DNA from: Cryptomeria japonica
Taxonomy: Eukaryota; Streptophyta; Pinopsida; Cupressales; Cupressaceae
Direction of reading: 5' to 3'
NCBI RefSeq assembly: GCF_030272615.1
Contig: NC_081409.1
Coordinates: 873,508,626-873,572,625, forward strand
Length of the DNA: 64,000 bases
Positions 1 to 10,814 of the stretch are shown here, in pieces. The translations under genes were made by a program, and so were the position numbers. The notes below the pieces were generated by a model, which saw nothing but the letters and a program-made list of their open reading frames with translations, was not told the DNA's origin and ran no database searches. Position 1 is the stretch's first letter. Each line of letters starts with the position of its first letter.

Positions 1-1
1 T

Positions 2-2536
2 GAGCACTTTCATGAGCGATCGCCCATATTGATTGAGCCCACTCAATCAATCAACATTGGTACCATAGAAGCAGCCAGAAATATACATCTTGCAGAATCT
101 CTGAAAGAGGAAGAAAGATCGGCATTCATCATCTTCTTTAAAAAATAGCAAATCAACTTTGCTTGGTTATATGCTGATATGCCTGGAGTAGATCCACACT
201 TAATTATGCATCATCTGTCCATCTCTACAGGAGTTAAGCCAGTCAAGCAAAAGCTTCGAAAGATGAATCCACAGGTGGCACTCATGGTCAAAATTGAACT
301 AAAGAAATTATTAGACGTCAGATTCATCTGACCCATTGTATATGCAGAGTGGATATCCAATATCGTTCCAGTATCAAAACCAGATGGTAGTATCGGAATA
401 TGCACTGACTTTAGAGACATCAACAAAGCTTGTCCAAAAGATGACTTTCCTCTGCCAAGTATCGACATAATTGTAGATCTCACAGCAGGCCATGCAATGC
501 TCTCACTAATGGATGGTTTCTCAGGCTATAATCAAATCAAGATAGCTCCTGAAGATCAAGATAAAACAACATTCACCTGTCCTTGGGGGACGTACTATTG
601 GAATGTTATACCTTTCGGCTTAAAGAATGCAAGGGCCACTTATCAAAGAGAAATGACCACAATATTTCATGACATGATGCACACATTTATGGAAGACTAT
701 GTGGATGACTTACTAGCTAAATTATTCACCAGAGCAGAACATCTTGGTATCCTAACAAAAATCTTTGATCGATTGGAGAAATTCCAAGTCAGGCTTAACC
801 CTAAGAAGTGTGTCTTTGGGGTTACATCAGGCAAGTTACTAGGCTACATAGTCTCAGCTAAGGGTATTGAAGTTGATCTAGCAAAGGTACAAGCCATTAT
901 GGACATGCCACCACCACAAAATATCAGTCAACTCAGATCTCTACAGGGACGACTTCAATCAATCCGGCGATTCATCGCTCAGCTAGCAGATAAAAGTCTA
1001 CCATTTAACCATTTGCTACACAAAAATGTACCATTCAAATGGGAGGCTAAGTGTGCAGAATCTTTTTATCAAATCAAACAGTACTTGATGAATCCACCAG
1101 TTCTAGTACCATTAGTCGCCGAAAAGCCACTTATTCTATATATCTCAACAACAGATATTTCACTGGGGGCATTATTGGCACAAGAAGATCAACAAGGAAA
1201 GGAACGCGCCATATACTACATCAGTAGAACATTGAATGGCTATGAGCTCAACTATACCTTTATTGAAAAGGCTTGCCTAACAGTGGTCTTTGCATCTCAG
1301 AAGTTCCGACATTACATGCTAGCACAAACCATCAAGCTAGTTGTGAAAATTGATCGTCTCAAATATCTACTCAGCAAGGCAGCTCTTACAGGCCGATTGG
1401 CTAAATGGGTCATGATTCTCAGTTAATTCGACATCCAATACACAGAAAGACGAGTCATCAAAGGACAAGCAATTGCAGATCAGTTGGCCGAAGCACCGCT
1501 ACCAGGCAAACAAACCATGGAGGTTGAATTTCCAGATAGGGACGTTCTTGCTCTTTCTACTAAACAATGGACCCTATACTTTGACGGATCCTACACTCAA
1601 CATGGTTCCAGTGCCGGCATTCTGTTCATCACTCCTGAAGGACACACTATGCCAAACTCATACAGACTTATGTTTCCATGCACAAATAATGTGGTTGAAT
1701 ATGAAGCACTGGTCATAGGCCTCAAAATGGCCATAGAATGGAAAATCACAGAGTTAAAAGTCTATGGAGACTCACAACTGGTCATTAATCAAATCAATAA
1801 CAACTATCAGACAAAGGACGACAAGCTACTACCCTACAAATGAATGGTGGATGACTTCAAACAGTATTTTGTGCACATCACCTTCGAGCAAATACCAAGG
1901 TTGAACAACAAAGCAGCCAATGCAATGGCTACAATCGCTTCGCTACTACAAATTCCTGAGCAACAGAGTCGTTATGAGTTCCTAGTAGAGCAACTGTTCT
2001 CCCTTGCCTATGACCACTCTGAATCCCATGTTATCTATGCCTTGACTGGTATAGATTCTCTGTTATATGGACCAATATATGACTACCTCAAACACAATAT
2101 TTTACCCATTGACCAATCCCGCAACCAAAAATGTAACTTTATTTGACAAGCTGCCCATTATACCCTTACCGCTGATACTTTATATCGTCGAGGTCTCGAT
2201 GGTACTCTTCTTTGTTGTCTTGATTGTAATGATTCCGATTTGGCTTTACACGAGCTTCATGAAGGTATTTGTGGCACACATTCAAGTGGCACTACTCTTG
2301 CTAATAAGCTTCTAAGGATGGGATACTACTGGCCTACAATGGAGAAAGACTCCTATCATTTCACCAAGAAATGTCTTAAATGCCAAATTCATGGCAATTT
2401 GTTTCCCGGTCACCATGGTCATGGGAACTTGGAATACCATATCTGTAGATCAAGTGCTTATCACTTAACAAATTTGGAAGGAGATGTGCTCGACGAACCA
2501 ACTAACAGCATCCATCTGAAAAGGTACTATACTTAA
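2..2536 (+). pseudogene. pol: Tat-lineage pol: RT, RNase H, second RNase H, integrase remnant
   Basis: One reading frame runs from base 2 to the stop at 2534-2536 with five internal stops (TAG 146, TGA 329, TAA 1424, TGA 1841, TGA 2144) and no frameshift. Reverse transcriptase covers about 200-1000, with the catalytic YVDD at 698-709. A first RNase H covers about 1120-1420. A second, archaeal-like RNase H (YFDGSYTQHGSSAG) covers about 1570-1960. The integrase HHCC zinc finger follows (HEGICGTH ... CLKCQIHGN, about 2246-2400). The DDE core is absent: a short C-terminal piece ending LKRYYT follows directly. The gene would copy element RNA into DNA and insert it, but this copy cannot do so. Confidence 0.9.
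2405..2445 (+). other. Deletion junction replacing the integrase catalytic core
   Basis: Upstream the frame reads the integrase zinc finger. Downstream it reads a short tail with the spacing Y-L-NLEGD-P-N-LKRYYT that usually closes Tat pol polyproteins. The roughly 300-400 codons normally between them, holding the DDE triad, are gone. The frame stays open across the join. The exact breakpoint cannot be set without an intact relative. Confidence 0.65.
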
Positions 2537-3516
2537 AGTAGCCTAGTGCACGGAAAAACCCCAAAACAAACAAAAAAATCAAAAAAATTTCAAAAAAGCA
2601 AAAAAAGCAAAGTACAATAAAAACAAAGGGTGAAAACTTGGTAAACGGGCGCCTTGTGAAAGAACGACTCCTCTATCTATTTCCATACCATGTTGTCCAT
2701 ACAAACACTATCGGCCATCGCCCGACACTTAGCAAATATCCATTCAGGCCATACTTAGCGTAGTCACTATCCTGATTTGTCTATAAATATCCTCCTACCA
2801 CTAAAACACCATGGCTTGGAATCACTGTATGTATTCACATCAAGAGGCACACTCCGCTAGGGGCATGTAACTCATATCAATCTTGCAAACATTCAAGACA
2901 TCAAGACTAGATGCAAAATTCAACAGCATGACATCCAACAAACAACCCTACGCTTCATCGCAAAAACCAAAACAAAGACAATTCAGACAAATATCAAGGA
3001 TGGATGATTTTCTGAAGTACTAAATGTTGCATTATAGCATAAAATCTTAACTAGTTTTGCATTTTGAACTTTTTGCATTATTGGATTGTCTTCCTTGTCT
3101 CACTAAATGCTTCATAGCTAGAGGTCAAGAGGAACTTCCAATATTTTCTTAGTCTTCTGTCTAGGAGGCGATCACTTGTACTGTGTGAATACTTGCCTCG
3201 AAACGTGATACGTCCAATATCACTGAAGGCTTGATTCCACTTCACGCATACAAATGATCAAATCTTGTATGTTTATGCAATACGCACTCAAGTCATCCTA
3301 GTTCAATTATACCTTGATGCTTGTGCTATCTTGCAAAATCAAATATCATGTAAATTTTTCTTAGGTCATTATGGTTCAATTATACCATTATGCTTGTATA
3401 AATTTTCAACATATCCTAAACAAATCAATGCTCAGTGATGATATTTACAAAGAAAGCAAAAATATGGTTATATCGGATGGCAAATATAGAATGAGGGATG
3501 CTCCAAAAATAATTAG

Positions 3517-3570
3517 TTGCATATCATTTTACAATTAATTGCATATCATTTTACAATTAGTTGCATACAC
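3517..3570. repeat. 22-bp tandem repeat, about 2.5 copies
   Basis: Units starting TTGCATATCATTTTACAATT begin at 3517 and 3539, and a partial one at 3561, giving an exact 22-bp period. Confidence 0.8.
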
Positions 3571-3771
3571 ATCATTCCATATCATTTAACATCATTTACA
3601 TATCACGATACATTTAGCAGCATAAATAAAACCTACATCTCATTTTCAAGGTACAACATATAAAAAGCATACCTCCTGCATCATACATCTTACATCATGT
3701 ATTTAAGCATTACATCATCACATAAAATAAATGCATCCATATCAACACATCACATGATCAAAAATGGTGTC

Positions 3772-3772
<1 letters not shown>

Positions 3773-3823
<51 letters not shown>
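3773..3823. repeat. (TA)n microsatellite, 51 bp
   Basis: An uninterrupted run of about 25 TA dinucleotides in the spacer between pol and the antisense gene. Confidence 0.97.
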
Positions 3824-3826
<3 letters not shown>

Positions 3827-3967
3827 ACAACTGATCAAAATGTACAAAATATGTCCAAACACTGTGTCCAAGTACAACAAATAACAAACTGATCAAAAAT
3901 ACAACAGAGACCTTGTCTCTCACGTATGACTATCTCCTGACGGAGATAGTCTCACTCTAGATGCACC

Positions 3968-4044
3968 CGCCCCTGGATCTCCGGGAGGGTCCTGTCTTGC
4001 TCCAAATACACTCGCCCCTGGATCTCCAAGAGGGTCCTGTCTTG
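3968..4044. repeat. 45-bp direct duplication, GC-rich
   Basis: CGCCCCTGGATCTCC begins at 3968 and again at 4013, with the following bases largely repeated. The 45-bp period is a multiple of three. The duplication lies just downstream, on the minus strand, of the end of the antisense gene. Confidence 0.75.
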
Positions 4045-4087
4045 CCGGCCCCGTCACACCTCGGCTCTCAGATCGTGTCCCAGTGGT

Positions 4088-5888
4088 TCAAGATCGACTC
4101 GATCTCGACTGTGCAAAGCTCTCCACTCACCGATCTCTAGGTACTGTAGCCTCATAATGCCACCTATAATACTCTACCTCCTGCACTCTTCGTGTCAGCT
4201 CTCTAAGGGTGTCTCTCAATGGACCACTCGCCGCTGCTCTCTACACACTCGCCAACGCCTCCTCCGCTCATCCTCGCCGCTCTATCTCCGTATCTCTCTC
4301 AGTGGTCAACTGAGAAATCTGCCGCTGATAGGTCAAAATCTGTGCCTGCAGCTGTTGCATGGTAATCTACAAGGTTCGGATCTGTGCATCCTCCACATGA
4401 CCTGGCACTCGAACCCGCAGCGGTACCTGTGCTGGAGGAACCCCTCCCACTTGCCCTGTCCTCGGTACTGGAGGTGGGAGTATATCTACCCTCCTCCTCT
4501 GTGCTGGTCTACTCAGCTCCTCCCTACCCCCCACTATAGCCAGCACCTCCATCACTCTCCCCTCTCTCCCGGCTCCGATAGCCAATCCTCCTCTCCCCCT
4601 CTCAATCCTCCCCTGTCGTACTGCTCTCTCCACACCTCTACTTCCCCGCCTCCCTCTGGCTCCTCTCCCTCCTCCATCCTCCCCATCATCTCCATCATCT
4701 CCCCCGTCTCCCTCCTCCCCATCCGAGTCAAATGTTGGCCTCATCTCCTCTGGATCTGAGATCCTAGCCACTGCCCGCGCAGCAAACAAACGGGCGAACT
4801 CATCTGTCATACCTGCGTCCTGAATCTCTGGGGCATAGTCCCAGATCTGCTCGGCCAACCCCGTAAACTCCTCAATCGCCACCACACTATCAATAGTCGG
4901 CCCCCAATTGGCCACATCCTGTTGCCTCCGTGCATACAAACATGCTCCCTGTGGAACACCCTGCTGGCACTCGAACTGTCGCAAAATTCGGGTCACCACA
5001 AAATGCTCAATGACGAATGGGGTCCTCCCAATCAGATACCGTGTCATAAATAGAAAGGGCATCTCCAGCCCATCCTCCGCCCATACCTCACAACCTGTAT
5101 ACGGCCTCCAGGTGACCGTATCTATATCATCAAAAATCCTCCTCTAATGCTCTAGTTTGCCCAGCTTACGCTGGACAACTAGGCCTCTATATCCGTAGGC
5201 ATATGCTGCACCTACGGGCCTGTCTCTGTCTACTAGTCGCCTCACTACTGGAATGTGCTCCCAGCACCATACCTGTAATAGCGTCACTCCCGCTGACAAG
5301 CTACCATAACCGAGGTATACTACCTCGTGTAAACTCCTGTATAAGTGAGCCAACATCACAGACCCCCATGCAAACCTCCTACCCTGCGTAACCATTTCCT
5401 CCAAAACCAGTCCCCATCCCACTGAGAATCCCTTTGACCTGCGATCAGGACAAAGGAATCCCCCAATGAATCCTACCAGTACAGATGGCAGCGGTGCATA
5501 ACCCAAATCCAAAAACTCCTTCTAGGGGATCTCGTAGCCACAAACTGTGTCATCCTGGAAAATCTGGCACAGTGCCTCTATGCCACCCTCCTCTAACTGC
5601 TCATAAGGAAGTAGTGCCCCTACTACAAGAATCCTCAAAATCCGGTAGCAATCCTCCGGTGTCACTGTCATCTCTCCAGTGGCAAAATGAAAGGTGTTCG
5701 TGTCGCTATGCCACCTCTCTGCCAATGCTGTCAAAAGCCCCCGATTCACAGTGAACCGAGGCATATCTAGAAGAGAGGTCAATCCACATCTCTCTATAAT
5801 AGCCAAGTCTGCCTATGATAATCTCGGTATCAACGTCCACGGTCTCAAAAATCTCTCCCTCGACTGTACAACACCCAATCGCTCCTGT
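4088..5888 (-). pseudogene. Plant mobile domain (PMD / MAIN-like) gene, antisense in the Tat element
   Basis: One minus-strand frame of about 600 codons runs from 5888 to a TGA at 4088-4090, with stops near 5799, 5520, 5144, 4367, 4274, 4232 and 4132 (mostly TAG). PMD-like segments appear in order: RGLLTALAERWHSDTNTFHF with the GEMTVTPED motif, WGSVMLAHLYRSLHEV, LLQVWCWEHIPV, VTWRPYTGCEVW, and LIGRTPFVIEHFVVTRILRQF. An acidic then Gly/Arg-rich linker follows, then a Gln-rich coiled coil. PMD proteins occur in plant silencing factors (MAIN/MAIL1) and in transposons; the biochemical role in an element is unknown. The minus strand has a pyrimidine-rich run ending GACAG just before 5888, so an upstream intron is plausible. 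The segment is GC-rich compared with its surroundings. Confidence 0.8.
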
Positions 5889-6016
5889 CAACAAACAAAA
5901 CAAATCCAATATTAGTTTCCACATCAACACAAAGATATCAAAATCAAACTTGCATCAACAACATGAAACAATTTGCTCATCTATATCAAAGTTCAAAATC
6001 CTATCATTTCATATCA
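5889..6016. other. Possible intron or leader of the antisense PMD gene
   Basis: Read on the minus strand, the bases before 5888 form a T-rich tract ending in GACAG, like a plant 3' splice site. No upstream exon was recognised in the following repeats, so this is inference only. Confidence 0.3.
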
Positions 6017-6180
6017 ACTTGTAAAACAACTCAAGTTCTCAAAAACCATATCAAAACTTGTAAAACAACTCAAGTACCAAAATCACATAAACTTGTAAAA
6101 CAACTCAAGTTTCCCACCCATATCAGCTTGTAAAACAACTCAAGTTTCCAACCCATATCGGCTTGTAATACAACTCAAGC
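6017..6180. repeat. 35-bp tandem repeat with inverted-repeat core, 5 copies
   Basis: The 20-bp core ACTTGTAAAACAACTCAAGT starts at 6017, 6056, 6091, 6126 and 6161, with 35 bp between the last four starts. Each core begins ACTTG (or GCTTG) and ends CAAGT (or CAAGC), so each can pair with itself. In the fifth copy both ends differ together (GCTTG ... CAAGC). The array lies just upstream of the antisense PMD gene. Confidence 0.9.
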
Positions 6181-6379
6181 TTTCACATATATTGAACTTG
6201 AAATAGAACACGCAACTACATCATATTTTGATCAAAACAACAGATTGATATCTATATATAACTTGAAAACTCGCAAATCAAAACACGTTATACAAACACT
6301 CATATTGGGTAAATTCATCAAAACATGATAGGTAGACAAAACAAATTTTCAACTCGGGCAAAACTGCAAAAATTTTTAG

Positions 6380-6939
6380 ATGCGCTAAAACAGATCTTCA
6401 ATGTGCTAAATCACCCCCATGCGCTAGGCTATCTCTCCTACGCACTAATCTACCTATTCTATGCGCTAGACTCTGTCTACGCACTAAGCTTTTCACCCAA
6501 TGCACTACCTAACCCACCCCATGCGCTAGAATCTGCCTATGTGCTAATCTACCCTTCTAAGCACTACCCTTTTAGCCCCATGCGCTAAGTTCGCCCTACG
6601 CGCTAAACCCCCTTCCCTATGAGAACCCCGACGGTCCCTATGCGCTAGGTCACACCTATGCACTACCCTGTTGACGCGACGCGCTACCCAATACCTTACA
6701 TGCGCTATTATCCATGCACGTGCTAACCTAAAAGTTTTATGCGCTAACCTATAGTTTTCAGATGCAACCCCTAAATTTAAACTTGATGCGCTACTTCACA
6801 CTTTGCATGCACTACTGTGGACCTTAGACGCGCTAAAACGTAACACCCGAACTTTGAAATTCAAAAATTGACCAAAAATGACAAAACAAAAAATCAAAAA
6901 GGGGTCAAAAACGTTGACTTACTGGTGGTCCACGCGCTA
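6380..6939. repeat. Dispersed microrepeat RYGCGCTA-type, about 22 copies
   Basis: An octamer close to ATGCGCTA (variants ACGCGCTA, ATGCACTA, ATGTGCTA, ACGCACTA) recurs about every 18-22 bp from 6380 to about 6837, with another near 6932. The DNA between copies is largely unrelated, unlike an ordinary minisatellite. GCGC occurs in many copies, and the variants are mostly the transitions expected at methylated cytosines. Confidence 0.85.
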
Positions 6940-7160
6940 CAGGTCTCCGGTACCTCCGAACGCGCTCGAAACGGTGTCTGTGATAGGGAATAGGCATTTT
7001 CTCTCCAGAGCCAATTCTCTTTCTTCAAACTCAACAAAGCACAAATGAACCTAAATCAAGTCCTTTTCCCCTTTTATAGGAGGAAAATAAAATTAGGGTT
7101 AGCCGTAGGGACCTGTAATATGGTCGCGGTCTCCCCTATACCAAAACAGTTGTAACTTAT

Positions 7161-7274
7161 CGGGAGATGAATCAATCTGCACACTTTTTACATGCACGAA
7201 ATTATACACATCATACAAACTTCCTCAAATTAAATCAAAAATTTTCAAAATTGATTCATCTCCCGAGGGGGCAT
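7161..7274 (+). promoter_or_regulatory. 16-bp inverted repeat followed by GAGGGGGCAT
   Basis: CGGGAGATGAATCAAT at 7161-7176 is exactly complementary to ATTGATTCATCTCCCG at 7250-7265, with a 73-nt loop. GAGGGGGCAT (7265-7274) overlaps the stem end. The site is 135-145 bp upstream of the 3' LTR. A shorter hairpin before the same decamer occurs upstream of the 3' LTR of the 37938-47678 element. A second plus-strand primer site or an RNA signal is possible; neither is shown. Confidence 0.7.
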
Positions 7275-7394
7275 CACACATCGAATCTGGGGCACGACTT
7301 GCAAATCAAAAGAGCGACACAAAAATTGCATTAGATCATAAATCATGATAAAGCATTATTTTCTTTGAAATAACATGTGCACACCCGTCACTTC

Positions 7395-7408
7395 AAAGAG
7401 GGGCAAAA
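7395..7408 (+). promoter_or_regulatory. Polypurine tract of the Tat element
   Basis: AAAGAGGGGCAAAA lies directly before the LTR start TGTAGACA. It would prime plus-strand DNA synthesis. The 37938-47678 element has nearly the same tract in the same place. Confidence 0.85.
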
Positions 7409-8881
7409 TGTAGACATATAAAAATGACCATATTCCTAAATGAATATTTTATGTTCATTTCTCTATTTGATTAAATCCAATTTGATTAAATTATCCACAT
7501 TCTTCTATTTAATTAAATAAATTATTCAATTTATTTAAATTAAATTCAATATACCATTTAATGAATAAATCATTTTATTCAATTAAATCCCCTTATCCAC
7601 TTTTAATTAGATTCAAATTTAATTAAATAGTTATCCCAAATTGAATAAATCTAATTTATTTAATTTCTCCAAATTACAACCAAATTGAATGAATTAAATT
7701 ATTTCAATTAAATCCTATTATCCCTCCATCCACTTGCAAAATCTCAAACCCCTTTCTAATCCCTTCTAGAATCTTCTAATCACTTCTAATTAACCTAACC
7801 CTCCTCTAAACTTTGTCACGTCCCTAAGAAAAGGGAAGTCACTTCTCAATTGGCTTAAAGTCTTTGATAACCATTAAAGGTTTTCAACCTTCAACCACCA
7901 AAACCCTTAAAGTCTTTGAAAACCATTGAAGGCTTTCAACCTTCAACCACTTAATCCCCAAAGTCTCCAATAACCATTAATGGTTAATTCAAACCCTCCC
8001 ACATGGTTAAAACATTTGTTTTGACTCAACCTCTATCCAACCCAAGGGTCTCATCAGGCCATTAATACTTTGACCATGATTATCTCTTAATCATTTGCAC
8101 AAAGGTTTATCCTTGGATTAACTCTTAATCTAGTGGGTAATCTTAATTTAGACTTGACCCTTAGCCTTTAGATAACCATGAGGTCTTCTCAAGCCTTTAA
8201 TGCCTCCAACCTCTTCTCTCAACCCAACCCTATGTTGACATTTGTCACCATTTCATTGGTGCCAATTGTGCACATGGATCCCCAACTTTCAAACCTGGCC
8301 CTTGATTAAACCATTCAATCCTGGCCATCCATTGCCCTGTTTGTGCTATAAATAGAGCTCTCATTCCTCCATTCTTAACAATCATCTTTCAAATTTGAAG
8401 CATTATACTTATGCTCAAATACTTTCAAGCTTTTTCATATCATCTTTATGCTCCTCATTTAGCCTCTTTTAGATCAGGAATTAGACTAAATATGCATGCT
8501 AGAGTACTTTCTTTATCATTTTAGCTCAATCATAGACTAAATATATCATGTTAGGATAGTATTCATACTAACCTCGTCATCTTATCATCTAGTGTATTGC
8601 ATTTTAGAATCATACATAGCTTAATCTCCATTTCATACTAAAATCTATCAAAGCATCTCTCGTTCTCATATTTGCCATCCCTAAACCATTTTGGTCAGTG
8701 ATCTAAGAGCAAAAACATTGGTTTGAGGGACATTGTGAGATAGAGAACCATGGGACCCTCCTTGGGAAGCTGAGTAATACTACGTTACTCCATAGCTTGC
8801 ACCAAGAAGTCCTATGTGTGTGTGTGGACTAGTATTTCATAATTTTCACATATTAAGTTTTATTCGCCCACTTTTCCCGCA
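7409..8881 (+). repeat. 3' LTR of the Tat element
   Basis: The LTR begins TGTAGACATATAAAAATG right after the polypurine tract. Its likely end is CCCGCA at 8881, where an unrelated inverted LTR piece begins. Length is 1,473 bp with TG...CA ends. A TATA box lies at 8347-8354. The start is firm; the end is set by the change of sequence, since no partner LTR is in the window. Confidence 0.75.
8347..8354 (+). promoter_or_regulatory. TATA box in the Tat 3' LTR
   Basis: TATAAATA lies about 940 bp into the LTR, where the U3/R boundary promoter of a plant LTR is expected. Confidence 0.6.
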
Positions 8882-9571
8882 TACACTTAGATACACACAC
8901 AACATTTGCAAGCAACCTCAACATGAAACACAACATCGACCTTATAGGAAATAGATAGGTGGATAGCATAAACCCTAAACCCTAAACATTTAGGTTGAGC
9001 AATTTAGTCGGTTCAATCTTGACCATTGAACACTTTTATTTGAATACAATGCTCTTAAACAGATCTCAAGACGTTCTCCTTCATTCATTCTTCACCGCTT
9101 CTTGGAGGCGATAACCCATCATGCATTCTCCATCATTTGTAGAGACTTCGCACATTCACGACGTAGATAGGATCAATCTCCTTCATGCAAGATCCTTCAC
9201 ATGCACAAGGCTGATGTGGCAACACGATTTGATCTCCATCACAATGCTAACTCATCACACAATGTCATTAGTTGAATCACACAAACTTGGAACACTTCAA
9301 CCGAAAACCCTGAAGCTGAAACTACCAATCGCTAGTCATACCATATTAAACCTTGATAGAAAACATTCCATATGCCAGTTTACATTCCAACATACCGGTT
9401 CACTTAGACAAACGTACCACTTCACTATTTCACATATACCAGTTCATAACATCATACCAGTTCACTTTGCCAGTTACTTAGCTTCAATATACCGGTTCAC
9501 CCTTACGCATGTTGACATCAATGACAACATACAATATCATCATGTCAACATACTCTACACATATGCCAATA
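8882..9571 (-). repeat. Partial inverted LTR of the 49674/53189 solo-LTR family
   Basis: On the minus strand this matches the first part of the LTRs at 49674 and 53189: the start TATTGGCAT (TG mutated to TA) at 9571, the TTGTCATTGATGTCAA motif near 9511-9530, repeated CCGGT words, the GGGTTATC segment, and the GTTGTGTGTGTATC segment near 8890. The remaining part, about 800 bp, is missing, and the Tat LTR abuts at 8881. The plus-strand ORF across it is only the complement of this repeat. Confidence 0.85.
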
Positions 9572-9599
9572 GTATTGAGTTTTTTTAGAATATCCATCC

Positions 9600-10814
9600 T
9601 TGATTAGACTATTTCACATAACTCATGATGAATCAGAGCAACCAAAATTTCCTGACCTTCTTCAGAGGTTAAGTAATCTAGAGACACTCTTAACTTTAGT
9701 AGCTCTTTTGCCCATGCTAGAGGAAATGAGGAATATTATGAAAGCTACCAAAAAACAAGCTTTGTATATTGAAAAATATGCTATGTTGTGTAAGATGACA
9801 TGGGTGACCCTCGACAATCTCTATCCAAATCAACCAACACTATCTAATGAAGAATTTGTTAAGTGGCAGACACTTATAGATTCGAACAATCCTAATAAAT
9901 TTTTACAAATCGATGCAAATGGGGATGTATGTGCCAATGTATGGGGAGTTGAGATACCAATGCACTTCTATGCCACGGTCGACCCTGAGGAACTAGGAAA
10001 ATGCCCTAGGAAGCAACTAGCAAGAGTTACAAAGGAAGATTTCGACAAGATTGTTGAGACTGTAACTACTTCTGTGAAGAAAATTGCCTATGATATTTCC
10101 TCACAAATTAGAAGCAGATTCCCTCCTGACAACCTACTTGAAGCCATGTCTATTGTCTTTCCTCAATATTGGAGACTCAACAATGGAGCTAATTTTTGAA
10201 GTAAGCTACTAACTTTGATTAAACAATTTTTCATATCCAGAGAATTCAATGGAGTAACTATAAATGGAATATTAGATGAAACTTATCTTTGATAGTAATC
10301 ATCTCATTTTGCATACACTATGAGAGAACAATATGGCACAAGGGAGAACCCCTACGAAGAGGGATCAGTAACAAGGCTTTGGAAATATATAGTTGAGAAT
10401 GCATCATTGTGTGATTCAATCCCAGAATATTTGAATCTTGTTGATTTATTTCTACCATGATATTGGGTTTGGTGGAAGATGAGAGAGTTTTTTAGTTCTT
10501 TGGGATTCCTAAAATCAAAGCTAAGAAACAAACTAAACAAAAAATTGGAAAATTTCTTGAGGCTCTATATATCTAGGTATGATGTCCACACTTTTCCGTA
10601 TGATAGGGCATTGCAAATCTGAAGGTCCAAATGTGAAAGAAGAGGTTTGGGAAACACTTCAAAGCAAAGTGTCAATGGGACTATTAACTAATGTACTGGA
10701 CCTACTAGTAGCATTGAGATGCAGTTCAATGAAGGTATGCAGACTCAGAGTGAAGAAAACACAGACAAGAATAAAAAAAGCTCTGAATTTGATGAGGATG
10801 AATGGAAACTATAA
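9600..10814 (+). pseudogene. hAT-family transposase C-terminal remnant
   Basis: An open segment of about 200 codons (9600-10199) is followed by frameshifted and stopped segments to the TAA at 10812-10814. Near 10190 it reads SQIRSRFPPDNLLEAM then VFPQYW. From about 10390 to 10600 it reads a dimerisation region: VEDER in a shifted frame, then SSLGFLKSKLRNKL, LRLYISRYDV and FPYDRAL. This fits the C-terminal hATC dimerisation domain of hAT transposases. The catalytic core and BED finger are not seen, and the left side abuts an LTR fragment, so only the 3' part survives. It would have cut and moved a DNA transposon; it is dead. Confidence 0.65.

Larger units (their letters stand above)
2537..4087. 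other. Non-coding A-rich 3' spacer of the Tat element
   Basis: After the pol stop comes an A-rich tract (2560-2630), then about 1.4 kb without a supportable gene. It holds a 22-bp tandem repeat, a TA microsatellite and a 45-bp duplication, annotated separately. It separates sense pol from the antisense gene, whose 3' end lies at about 4088. Confidence 0.6.
1..8881 (+). mobile_element. Ty3 LTR retrotransposon, Tat lineage, 5' part outside window
   Basis: The stretch holds, in order, a pol gene missing its 5' end, an A-rich spacer, an antisense plant-mobile-domain gene, repeat-rich DNA, a hairpin with a G-run, a polypurine tract and a 3' LTR starting TGTAGACA. Two RNase H domains in tandem and extra genes between pol and the 3' LTR are known traits of the Tat (Ogre/Retand-type) lineage. 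The element is defective: five in-frame stops in pol and loss of the integrase core. The 5' LTR, gag and protease lie left of base 1. The assignment rests on domain order and motifs; no database was searched. Confidence 0.85.

Noticed and set aside
3773-3823. AT-rich run as replication origin or matrix attachment site
   Set aside because: A plain TA microsatellite; nothing else supports a function.
4157-4759. Plus-strand ORF of 200 codons
   Set aside because: It is the complement of the GC-rich acidic/Arg-rich part of the antisense PMD gene.
6017-6180. CRISPR-like array
   Set aside because: The repeats are short, spacers are near-identical or tiny, and the context is a plant retrotransposon.
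6325-6588. Plus-strand ORF with repeated YAL/HAL residues
   Set aside because: It is produced by the ATGCGCTA-type microrepeat; no domain.
8965-8990. Telomere-like AACCCTAAACCCTAAAC
   Set aside because: Only two units, and the same words occur in solo LTRs A and B in inverted orientation, so they belong to the LTR and not to an interstitial telomere.
9121-9588. Plus-strand ORF of 155 codons
   Set aside because: It is the complement of an inverted LTR piece. The corresponding minus-strand ORFs at 49682-50014 and 53197-53412 arise from the same repeat.
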